Shown here: positions 1 through 5,779 of the stretch, one piece after another
Numbering within the stretch: the stretch's first letter is position 1
Layout of the letters: each line of letters opens with the position of its first letter
Origin: Gallionella sp. UBA6045
GTDB lineage: Bacteria > Pseudomonadota > Gammaproteobacteria > Burkholderiales > Gallionellaceae
DNA: 8,127 nt
NCBI GenBank assembly: GCA_002429165.1
Contig: DIYV01000135.1
Coordinates: forward strand, 1 to 8,127
Direction: 5' to 3'
Program-made: the position numbers and the translations under genes
Notes under the pieces: model-generated
Told to the model about the DNA's origin: nothing
The model's input: the letters and a program-made list of their open reading frames with translations, nothing else
Databases searched by the model: none

Positions 1-156
1 AAAAGAAAGTGACTAGCTGCCGGTCTACCACCGGCGAAGTTGTCTCGAGTACCAATTCATTTCCATTACCCTTCGATACCTCAGGGCGAACGGCCTTATT
101 ATTCTCGTGCTATTTCAATAGCCACCGAGCCATCCCGGGCATCATCCCCGCTCATT
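1..156. other. Intergenic region at left edge, no gene, repeat-like content
   Basis: I see no convincing gene here. One forward frame stays open from the window edge to about 187, but its translation is serine/threonine-rich with no recognisable domain, and it runs out of frame into the start of the next gene. The region holds a GC-rich hairpin at 19-35 (arms GCCGG and CCGGC, 7-nt loop) with no T-run after it, so it is not a good intrinsic terminator. It also holds a short repeat-like sequence at 69-93, listed separately. The first bases (AAAAGAAAGTGACT) resemble, from memory, a motif common in intergenic repeats of beta- and gammaproteobacteria. The upstream gene lies outside the window. Confidence 0.5.
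69..93. repeat. REP-like dispersed repeat unit (variant)
   Basis: The sequence starts CCCTTCGA and ends CAGGGCGAACGG. It resembles a short repeat that I remember as very common between genes in many proteobacterial genomes, whose usual form has CAAGCT in the middle; here the middle is TACCT. It has weak internal dyad symmetry (CCCT/AGGG). Only one copy is present in the window, so repetitiveness cannot be shown from this sequence. The assignment rests on recall of the consensus. Confidence 0.4.
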
Positions 157-169
157 GGGTAGAATACCC
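157..169 (+). promoter_or_regulatory. Putative promoter, -10 box inside an inverted repeat
   Basis: GGGTA-GAA-TACCC is a perfect 5-bp inverted repeat with a TAGAAT -10-like hexamer at 160-165. No good -35 box lies 16-18 bp upstream. If this -10 is used, transcription would start at about 172-173, on or next to the ATG of the downstream gene, giving a leaderless or nearly leaderless message. That would fit the absence of a Shine-Dalgarno sequence. The call is an inference from pattern alone. Confidence 0.4.
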
Positions 170-172
170 CCC

Positions 173-919
173 ATGCCTACCCTGAAAATCGCCACCTACA
201 ACATCCACAAGGGCCTCTCCTATTTCAATCGCCGCGTGGTGCTGCACGAGTTGCGCGAACGGCTGCGGGAACTGGATGCGGATATCGTTTTTTTGCAGGA
301 GGTGCAGGGCGAGCATACCGGGCATGGCGAGCGTTATCACAACTATCCGGAAGGCTCTCAGCACGATTACATCGCGGAGGAGGTTTGGCCGCATTCCGTC
401 TACGGCAAGAACTCGGTATATGAGGCGGGGCATCATGGCAACGCGATCCTGAGCCGCTTCCCGATTCTGCGATCCTTCAACACCGATGTGTCCGCGCATC
501 GTTTTGAAAGCCGCGGGCTGTTGCACAGCGAGATCGATCTGTCCGGACACAGGAGCGTGCATTGTTTATGCGTCCATTTCGGTTTGTTCGCCAAGGGCCG
601 CCGCGCACAAACCAGCGCGCTGATCGAGTATGTGCGCAACGAAATTCCGCCCGACGCACCGCTGATCATCGCGGGGGATTTCAATGATTGGCGCAACCAG
701 ACGGGTAAAACATTAGCCAGCGAGCTGCATATACACGATGTGTTCCATTTGCATGGCGGAAAACTGGCGCGGAGTTTTCCTTCAAGAATGCCGATGCTGC
801 GCCTGGATCGCATCTATGTGCGCGGATTCAACGTGCTGCAAAGCAACGTGCATACCGGTGGAGATTGGCTGCGCTTGTCCGACCATGCCGCGCTTTCCGC
901 GCAACTGAAAAGCATATGA
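173..919 (+). CDS. Endonuclease/exonuclease/phosphatase family protein, YbhP-like
   Basis: A 248-residue protein of the EEP (DNase I/exonuclease III-like) metal-dependent hydrolase fold. The family motifs are present in order: TYNIHKG (N10), LQEV with metal-binding E43, GNAILS, VHFGL, GDFND (D169, N171), LDRIYV (D212) and the C-terminal SDHAAL with the catalytic D237-H238 pair. The active site therefore looks intact. Members cut phosphodiester or phosphomonoester bonds in nucleic acids, phospholipids or inositol phosphates, and the substrate cannot be read from sequence. No signal peptide is evident. The ATG at 173 is preferred because the family begins just before the TYNIHKG strand; a TTG at 155 would add six residues and lies across the likely promoter. 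Its stop overlaps the start of the ClsB gene by four bases, the same pairing as E. coli ybhP-clsB, which suggests a role in phospholipid metabolism. Confidence 0.85.
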   Translation: MPTLKIATYNIHKGLSYFNRRVVLHELRERLRELDADIVFLQEVQGEHTGHGERYHNYPEGSQHDYIAEEVWPHSVYGKNSVYEAGHHGNAILSRFPILRSFNTDVSAHRFESRGLLHSEIDLSGHRSVHCLCVHFGLFAKGRRAQTSALIEYVRNEIPPDAPLIIAGDFNDWRNQTGKTLASELHIHDVFHLHGGKLARSFPSRMPMLRLDRIYVRGFNVLQSNVHTGGDWLRLSDHAALSAQLKSI

Positions 920-2094
920 CTAACGTCCATCAGGTGGCAAAAAACCAGTTGATGCTGTTGAAAAACGGCGCGGCGTTTTTCCCGCAATTGTGCGCGGATA
1001 TCGATGCCGCGCAGCATTCGATCTATCTGGAAACCTATATTCTTGTTGCGGACGAGACCGGCCGCATGGTCACCGATGCGTTGCGGCGCGCCGCTGCGCG
1101 CGGGGTGGTGGTGCGCATGATGCTGGATGGTTACGGCTCGGCGGAATTACCGTCGTCCTGGATCGACGAGTTGCGCGCGGAGAAGGTTGAAGTGCAGTGG
1201 TTCCGGCGCGAAATCTCGCCGTTCACATTGCGCCGCAGCCGGATGCGCCGCCTGCGCAGACTGCACCGCAAACTGGTGGTGCTGGACGGCGAACTGGGTT
1301 TTATCGGAGGTATCAATATCATCAACGATGTTTCCAGTCGTGAGCATTTCAATTCCCCCCGCCTCGATTACGCGGTGCGCGTGCAGGGTGACGTGGCCGG
1401 CGATATTCATGTGGCGATGCGGCGTCTGTGGGGTATGGTTTCATGGGCCAACTTTCGCCGGCGCGGCAAGGAAATCCAGCGATTTGTTCTGGAACGCGCC
1501 AAGCAAGCGATTGCGCCGGACATCACGCTGGTCTTGCGCGACAACTTGCGACATCGGCATGATATTGAAGACGCGTACCTTCAGGCTATTGCCGGTGCAC
1601 AACGCGAAATCATCATCGCCAATGCCTACTTTTTACCCAGACGGGTGTTCCGCCTGGCATTGGTACAAGCCGCGCAACGCGGCGTCCGTGTCATGTTGCT
1701 GTTGCAGGGCAAGATCGAATACCGCGTGCAGCACTACGCGACGCATGCACTCTATGATCAACTGCTGGCGGGGGGTATTGAAATCTACGAATATCAACCC
1801 AGTTACCTGCATGCCAAAGTGGCCGTGGTCGACGGACAGTGGGCGACTGTGGGTTCATCGAACATCGACCCGTTCAGTTTGATGCTGGCACTTGAGGCGA
1901 ATCTGGCGGTACAGGATGCGGGATTCGCCGGAGAGTTGCGCGCAAGTCTGCTGGCAGCGATGGCAAACGATGCGATCCGTATCGGGGATGGATATGGGAT
2001 GTCGCGCAGCTGGAAGGACAGGCTGGTCGCGCGCGTCAGTTACGGGATCGTGCGCTTGTTGATCGGACTGCTCGGCTATGGCAGATCGATCTGA
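916..2094 (+). CDS. clsB: Cardiolipin synthase, ClsB type
   Basis: A 392-residue member of the phospholipase D superfamily with two HKD motifs: H117-R-K119 followed by D124 and GGINI, and H299-A-K301 followed by D306 and GSSNIDP. The two halves form one active site that transfers phosphatidyl groups to make cardiolipin or related phospholipids at the inner membrane. Like ClsB, it lacks the two N-terminal membrane helices of ClsA; a short hydrophobic stretch at the extreme C-terminus (GIVRLLIGLLGYG) may associate with the membrane. The reading frame is open further upstream, but the ATG at 916 is chosen because it forms an ATGA overlap with the preceding stop, implying translational coupling, and gives the usual family length. 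E. coli has ybhP-clsB-ybhN; here the third gene is not adjacent and an ABC exporter follows instead. Confidence 0.9.
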   Translation: MTNVHQVAKNQLMLLKNGAAFFPQLCADIDAAQHSIYLETYILVADETGRMVTDALRRAAARGVVVRMMLDGYGSAELPSSWIDELRAEKVEVQWFRREISPFTLRRSRMRRLRRLHRKLVVLDGELGFIGGINIINDVSSREHFNSPRLDYAVRVQGDVAGDIHVAMRRLWGMVSWANFRRRGKEIQRFVLERAKQAIAPDITLVLRDNLRHRHDIEDAYLQAIAGAQREIIIANAYFLPRRVFRLALVQAAQRGVRVMLLLQGKIEYRVQHYATHALYDQLLAGGIEIYEYQPSYLHAKVAVVDGQWATVGSSNIDPFSLMLALEANLAVQDAGFAGELRASLLAAMANDAIRIGDGYGMSRSWKDRLVARVSYGIVRLLIGLLGYGRSI

Positions 2095-2116
2095 GCAGCC
2101 TGATCATTCCGCACCC

Positions 2117-2132
2117 GCGCTATAATTAGCGC
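2117..2132 (+). promoter_or_regulatory. Promoter with consensus -10 inside a perfect palindrome
   Basis: GCGCTATAATTAGCGC has perfect 6-bp arms (GCGCTA/TAGCGC) around TAAT, and contains the consensus -10 box TATAAT at 2121-2126. No strong -35 is seen; the region around 2098-2105 is poor. The predicted start near 2133 would give a leader of about 22 nt before the ATG at 2155, with no Shine-Dalgarno sequence in it. The promoter sits in the 60-bp gap after clsB, so the ABC gene probably has its own transcript in addition to any read-through. Confidence 0.6.
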
Positions 2133-2154
2133 CTGTCATTTTTGTCGTCCAAAT

Positions 2155-4110
2155 ATGCGTCCTTCCACGATTCAGCCGTCGAACAATAAGAACCGCGCCG
2201 ATTGGCAGACCCTTAGATCCCTGATTCCCTATCTGCTGGAATTCAAGTGGCGCGTGATCGTCGCGATGAGCCTGCTGGTATTTTCCAAGCTCGCCAATGT
2301 GTCCGTTCCGCTGGTGCTCAAGGAAATCATCGATGCGATGGACAAGACCAAGTCGGTGCTGGTCATACCCGTGTTCCTGATCGTCGGCTACGGGATGCTG
2401 CGATTGATCAGCACGCTGTTCGGCGAATTGCGCGATGCGGTATTTGCCAATGTGACGCAGCGGGCCATCCGGCGGGTGGCTTTGCAGGTGTTCGAACACC
2501 TGCACAGTCTGAGCCTGCGCTTTCATCTGGACCGGCAGACCGGCGGTGTGTCGCGCGACATCGAGCGCGGCACGCGCGGGATCGGTTTTCTGCTCAACTT
2601 CACACTGTTCAATATCCTGCCGACACTGCTGGAGATCGGCCTGGTGGCGGCGATACTGCTCAAAAAATACAGCCCATGGTTCGCCATCATCACTTTCATC
2701 ACGCTGGTGATCTACATCGCATTCACCCTGTTCATCACCGAATGGCGGATGGTGGTGCGGCGCACCATGAACGACCTGGATTCCAAGGCCAACACGCGCG
2801 CCATCGACAGCCTGCTGAATTACGAGACGGTGAAATATTTCGGCAACGAACAATATGAAGCGAATCGCTATGATCACAACATGGAGCACTGGGAAACCGC
2901 CGCGGTGCGCAACCAGACTTCGCTGGCGCTGCTCAATTCCGTGCAGAGCGTCGTCATCGCGATTGGTATCACCACGCTGATGCTGCTGGCCGCCGATCAG
3001 GTGGTGAAGGGCAAGATGACGATCGGGGATCTGGTGCTGGTCAATGTGTACATGATCCAGCTCTACATGCCGCTGCATTTCCTCGGATTTGTTTATCGCG
3101 AGATACGCCACTCCCTTGCGGACATGGAGAAGATGTTCAGCCTGCTGCATGAAGATCGCGAGATCGCGGACGCGACGGATGCGGTGGTGTTGCAAGTGGG
3201 AAGGGCGGAAGTGCGGCCACGACACGGTGCGGCGGAGCCGGCGGGTGCGGGAGTGGCCGCATCGCACCTCCTCCCGCAATCGGCTGGCTACGCCATAACC
3301 AGCGACTTGGCGAGCGTTGTAGGCTCGCCTAGTCGAATGGCTAGTGGTTCCATCAGTAACGTGTCGGGGGTGCGCTTCGATCATGTCAGTTTTTCCTATG
3401 CGCCGGACCGGCAGATTCTGTTCGACGTGAGCTTTGCGATTCCTGCCGGGCATAAGGTCGCTGTTGTGGGCTCGAGCGGGGCGGGCAAGTCCACGCTGTC
3501 GCGCCTGCTGTTCCGCTTCTATGATGTGCAACAGGGGCGCATCCTGATCAACGGGCAGGATATCCGCGGGGTGACACAAACCAGCCTGCGCGCAGCGATA
3601 GGCATCGTGCCGCAGGATACCGTGCTGTTCAACGACACGATCTATTACAACATCGCATATGGGAAACCCGGGGCGACGCGCGATGAAATCATGGCCGCAG
3701 CGCAGGCCGCTCACATCCATGATTTCATCGAGTCGCTGCCGCAGGGTTATGACAGCATGGTGGGCGAGCGCGGTTTGAAACTGTCCGGCGGAGAGAAGCA
3801 GCGCGTTGCGATCGCGCGCGCCATCCTCAAGAATCCGGCTATCCTGATTTTCGATGAAGCAACTTCCGCACTCGATTCAAAATCGGAGAAGGCAATCCAG
3901 GCCGAGTTGCGCTCGATCGCACAAAACCGCACCACGCTGGTGATCGCGCACCGCTTGTCCACGATTGTGGATGCCGACCAGATTCTGGTGATGGATCAGG
4001 GGAAAATCGTCGAGCGCGGGACTCATCGCGAATTGCTGGCGCAGAACCGGCTTTATGCGCAAATGTGGAATCTTCAGAAACAAGAGGAACATATCCAGCC
4101 TGAAGTTTGA
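2155..4110 (+). CDS. Atm1/HMT1-type ABC exporter (fused permease and ATPase)
   Basis: A 651-residue half-transporter that should work as a homodimer in the inner membrane. Residues about 20-325 form the type-1 exporter membrane domain with roughly six hydrophobic segments (about 31-55, 68-90, 143-170, 174-195, 258-282, 288-313). The NYETVKYF motif at 222-229 is typical of the Atm1 branch, whose members export glutathione-linked metal or sulfur species. The ATPase domain is complete: Walker A GSSGAGKST (439-447), Q-loop Q487, signature LSGGEKQ (543-549), Walker B ILIFDE with catalytic E568, D-loop SALD (571-574) and H-loop H599. The oddity is an extra stretch of about 53 residues (355-407) between the two domains, rich in Ala, Ser and Gly, encoded by palindromic DNA. 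Without it the protein would be about 598 residues, near the family norm, and the text would read AEVR-FDHVSFSY as relatives do. All ATPase motifs are in frame after it, so the protein is probably functional. Substrate assignment is inferred from family. Confidence 0.9.
   Translation: MRPSTIQPSNNKNRADWQTLRSLIPYLLEFKWRVIVAMSLLVFSKLANVSVPLVLKEIIDAMDKTKSVLVIPVFLIVGYGMLRLISTLFGELRDAVFANVTQRAIRRVALQVFEHLHSLSLRFHLDRQTGGVSRDIERGTRGIGFLLNFTLFNILPTLLEIGLVAAILLKKYSPWFAIITFITLVIYIAFTLFITEWRMVVRRTMNDLDSKANTRAIDSLLNYETVKYFGNEQYEANRYDHNMEHWETAAVRNQTSLALLNSVQSVVIAIGITTLMLLAADQVVKGKMTIGDLVLVNVYMIQLYMPLHFLGFVYREIRHSLADMEKMFSLLHEDREIADATDAVVLQVGRAEVRPRHGAAEPAGAGVAASHLLPQSAGYAITSDLASVVGSPSRMASGSISNVSGVRFDHVSFSYAPDRQILFDVSFAIPAGHKVAVVGSSGAGKSTLSRLLFRFYDVQQGRILINGQDIRGVTQTSLRAAIGIVPQDTVLFNDTIYYNIAYGKPGATRDEIMAAAQAAHIHDFIESLPQGYDSMVGERGLKLSGGEKQRVAIARAILKNPAILIFDEATSALDSKSEKAIQAELRSIAQNRTTLVIAHRLSTIVDADQILVMDQGKIVERGTHRELLAQNRLYAQMWNLQKQEEHIQPEV
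3212..3374. repeat. In-frame palindromic insertion in the ABC exporter gene
   Basis: About 159 bp appears to be inserted at the junction of membrane and ATPase domains. The direct repeat GTGCG occurs at 3211-3215 and 3370-3374, consistent with a short target duplication, though 5 bp can arise by chance. The length is a multiple of three and contains no stop in the gene's frame. It holds three inverted repeats: 3212-3220 with 3253-3261 (TGCGGCCAC/GTGGCCGCA), 3246-3253 with 3271-3278 (TGCGGGAG/CTCCCGCA) and 3303-3315 with 3323-3335. TGGCTA is also directly repeated at 3285-3290 and 3338-3343. No transposase is encoded, so any mobility would be non-autonomous. The alternative is a naturally extended linker whose palindromes are accidental. 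Confidence 0.55.
3303..3335. repeat. Strong hairpin inside the ABC exporter insertion
   Basis: The arms CGACTTGGCGAGC and GCTCGCCTAGTCG pair at 12 of 13 positions (one T-T mismatch, 3308/3330) around a 7-nt loop GTTGTAG. The flanks extend the symmetry further, with AACCA at 3297-3301 against TGGTT at 3345-3349. There is no T-run, and the hairpin lies inside a coding region, so it is not an intrinsic terminator. It is the most stable-looking structure in the insertion. Confidence 0.7.
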
Positions 4111-4134
4111 TTAATATTGAAATTAAGGTATGCT
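4107..4134 (+). promoter_or_regulatory. Possible sigma-70 promoter for pbpG
   Basis: TTGATT (4107-4112) and TATGCT (4129-4134) are spaced by 16 bp, each matching the consensus at four of six positions. The AT-rich spacer stands out from its GC-rich surroundings. The -35 box overlaps the ABC exporter stop codon. The predicted leader would be about 33 nt and contain the pbpG ribosome binding site. No terminator is visible after the ABC gene, so read-through is also possible. Confidence 0.35.
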
Positions 4135-4157
4135 TCGGTGGCGTAACTGGTTCATAC

Positions 4158-4166
4158 AGGTGAGAG
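4158..4166 (+). promoter_or_regulatory. Ribosome binding site of pbpG
   Basis: AGGTGAGAG lies 7 nt before the ATG at 4174. It is the clearest Shine-Dalgarno sequence in the window and fixes the pbpG start, which also gives a complete signal peptide. Confidence 0.7.
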
Positions 4167-4173
4167 ATTAACA

Positions 4174-5127
4174 ATGAATAATCGATTGTGGATGTTGATG
4201 CTGTTTGGTCAGACATTGCTGGTACCTGCCGCACACAGTGAAACTGCAGGCTATCCTTTTCAGGTGGACGAATCGTCGGCGGTTCCGCTGTCGTTCAAGG
4301 CAGAGCCCCTCAGGGTTTTATCGCTCAAGGCTTCGATGCTCAAAGTGCGTTCCCATGTCGCGCTGGTTTTTGACGAGCAGACCCAGCGTCCGCTATACAA
4401 CAAACATGGCCAGACGGTTGTGCCGATCGCGTCTATTACCAAGCTGATGACCGCAATGGTGGTGCTGGATGCGCATCTGCCCATGGACGTGAAAGTGAGC
4501 GTTGCAGATGACAATCTCAACAAAATCAAAAGGGCCAGATCGAGATTGCGCGTGGGCATGACGCTTACGCGCGGTGAAATGCTCAGGCTGGCATTGATGG
4601 CTTCGGAGAATCGCGCGGCATTGGCCCTGGCGAGAAGTTATCCCGAGGGCACACCGGCACTGGTGGCGGCGATGAACGCCAAGGCACGTGCGCTTGGTAT
4701 GGAGAATACCCGGTTTTTTGAGCCGACCGGGCTCGATAGCGACAACGTTTCGACAGCCGAGGATCTGGTTAAAATGGTCACTGCGGCCGGACGTTACACT
4801 TTGATACATCAATACACCACCACGGCATCCCTTTCGGTGGATAATTTAAACGGTCGCACCATGCGTTTCGGCAACACCAATCCCCTGGTCAGGAATGCAT
4901 CATGGGATATCGGTTTGAGCAAGACCGGCTTTATCAATGAAGCCGGGCAATGCCTGGTGATGCAGGCAACCATCAATCACCGTCCGGTCATCATCGTGCT
5001 GCTTGATTCGTGGGGTAAGCGCACGCGCGTCGGCGATGCCAACCGCATCAGACAGTGGATGGAAAGAGCGCCGATACGCTATGTCGTGCCGCACGGTGCA
5101 GTCAGGTTGGCTGGAGATTTTCACTAG
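4174..5127 (+). CDS. pbpG: D-alanyl-D-alanine endopeptidase (penicillin-binding protein 7 type)
   Basis: A 317-residue serine peptidase of the S11 family that cuts D-alanyl-meso-diaminopimelate cross-links in peptidoglycan in the periplasm. The three active-site motifs are intact and in order: S87-I-T-K90 (nucleophile serine and general base lysine), S144-E-N146 and K250-T-G252. The N-terminus has a hydrophobic signal segment (about 5-20) with a likely cleavage after AHS at residue 22. E. coli PbpG is of similar length, and there is no C-terminal amphipathic anchor like that of the PBP5 group, supporting PBP7 over a D,D-carboxypeptidase. It follows the ABC exporter by 63 bp and probably has its own promoter. 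Beta-lactams would be expected to bind S87, by family knowledge. Confidence 0.88.
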   Translation: MNNRLWMLMLFGQTLLVPAAHSETAGYPFQVDESSAVPLSFKAEPLRVLSLKASMLKVRSHVALVFDEQTQRPLYNKHGQTVVPIASITKLMTAMVVLDAHLPMDVKVSVADDNLNKIKRARSRLRVGMTLTRGEMLRLALMASENRAALALARSYPEGTPALVAAMNAKARALGMENTRFFEPTGLDSDNVSTAEDLVKMVTAAGRYTLIHQYTTTASLSVDNLNGRTMRFGNTNPLVRNASWDIGLSKTGFINEAGQCLVMQATINHRPVIIVLLDSWGKRTRVGDANRIRQWMERAPIRYVVPHGAVRLAGDFH

Positions 5128-5196
5128 ACCAGGCAAGGCGCCGGGTAGATAGATATATCCGGAGTGCAAATTCTCTGGATCTTTAAGGCTGGAGTT

Positions 5197-5709
5197 ATGG
5201 GCGAATCACTACTACTACTCACCATCATTACCTTGATTGTTATCACGATACGCCGGGCGAGGCCGGTGATATTGGAGAATCCGGTCAATATCCACCGTCC
5301 CGGGCAATACCACATCACCCTCGCGCCGCAACTGAACCGCGTGCAAACCTTCGTTGAGCAGATCGCCAGGCAGTTTATTGAATTGCATCACCCGAAAGGC
5401 GACCTGCCCACCCAGTATTTTGAAGTTCGCGACCCCAAGGTTTTTTCGAAGGGCCAGAAATCTTATTTGTTGGCGATCTCATTGCGCGGCGGGGAATTGT
5501 ATTTTCAGGCGGCCAATCCCAAGTCTTCGAAGCACGAATCATCTGACAGCCACTACAAGACCCTGCACGAATTTTCAGAGTCCGTGTTGCAGCATCATCC
5601 TCTCTCAGGATCAGTTGATGAATCGGGGACGGAGAGTCTGCGTGTCACAGTTGAGGCAATTGCTAAGCCGTTGCAGATTGCCGTGGAAGAATTGCCGTCC
5701 TCGGATTAA
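5197..5709 (+). CDS. Small membrane-anchored protein of unknown function
   Basis: I do not recognise this 170-residue protein. It starts with a single hydrophobic segment (about residues 5-18, LLLLTIITLIVITI) followed at once by R-R-A-R, which by the positive-inside rule puts the rest of the protein in the cytoplasm. The soluble part has mixed alpha/beta character, with a central strand-like stretch (SYLLAISLRGGELYFQA) and a more polar, histidine- and serine-rich part after it, and no cysteines or catalytic signature that I can identify. The ATG at 5197 is preferred because AAGG lies 8 nt before it (5185-5188) and the hydrophobic anchor then begins right after the start. A GTG at 5164 would add eleven residues but has no ribosome binding site. 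It lies 69 bp after pbpG on the same strand and converges with proB. The coding call is supported by the anchor topology and by the lack of any better frame here. Confidence 0.65.
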   Translation: MGESLLLLTIITLIVITIRRARPVILENPVNIHRPGQYHITLAPQLNRVQTFVEQIARQFIELHHPKGDLPTQYFEVRDPKVFSKGQKSYLLAISLRGGELYFQAANPKSSKHESSDSHYKTLHEFSESVLQHHPLSGSVDESGTESLRVTVEAIAKPLQIAVEELPSSD

Positions 5710-5744
5710 TCAGGCGTTTCTGCAAGCGCTAACGTTCGCGGGTA

Positions 5745-5759
5745 CAGCGCAACACGCTG
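5745..5759. terminator. Weak hairpin between convergent genes, possible terminator
   Basis: CAGCG-CAACA-CGCTG forms a 5-bp stem with a 5-nt loop in the 70-bp gap between the unknown gene and proB. On the + strand it is followed by CAATTTG, not a real T-run, and on the - strand there is no T-run. Its position between convergent genes is the main reason to list it. No better terminator is visible in the gap. Confidence 0.2.
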
Positions 5760-5779
5760 CAATTTGATACTGTTGTCAT

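Noticed and set aside
3..187. A forward frame open from the left edge, possible end of an upstream gene
   Set aside because: Its translation has no family features, crosses the repeat-like sequence and the likely promoter, and ends out of frame inside the YbhP-like gene.
865..915. An earlier start for clsB that would add 17 residues
   Set aside because: It would lie deep inside the upstream gene; the ATG at 916 makes an ATGA overlap and gives the normal ClsB N-terminus.
2082..2093. Perfect 12-bp palindrome CAGATCGATCTG at the end of clsB
   Set aside because: It has no loop and no T-run, it overlaps the stop codon and encodes ordinary residues; chance is a sufficient explanation.
3198..3206. 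Slippery site for -1 frameshifting ahead of the possible pseudoknot
   Set aside because: The sequence GGGAAGGGC does not fit X XXY YYZ in the gene's frame, and the zero frame continues intact through the complete ATPase domain.
3303..3335. Integron attC site in the exporter insertion
   Set aside because: The GTTGTAG loop does not fit the GTTRRRY/RYYYAAC core pattern, and no integrase or cassette structure is present.
2104..3720. A 538-codon open frame on the - strand opposite the ABC exporter gene
   Set aside because: Its translation is rich in His, Gln, Arg and Asp with no domain, it is antisense to a gene with every ABC motif intact, and such long shadows are common opposite GC-rich codons.
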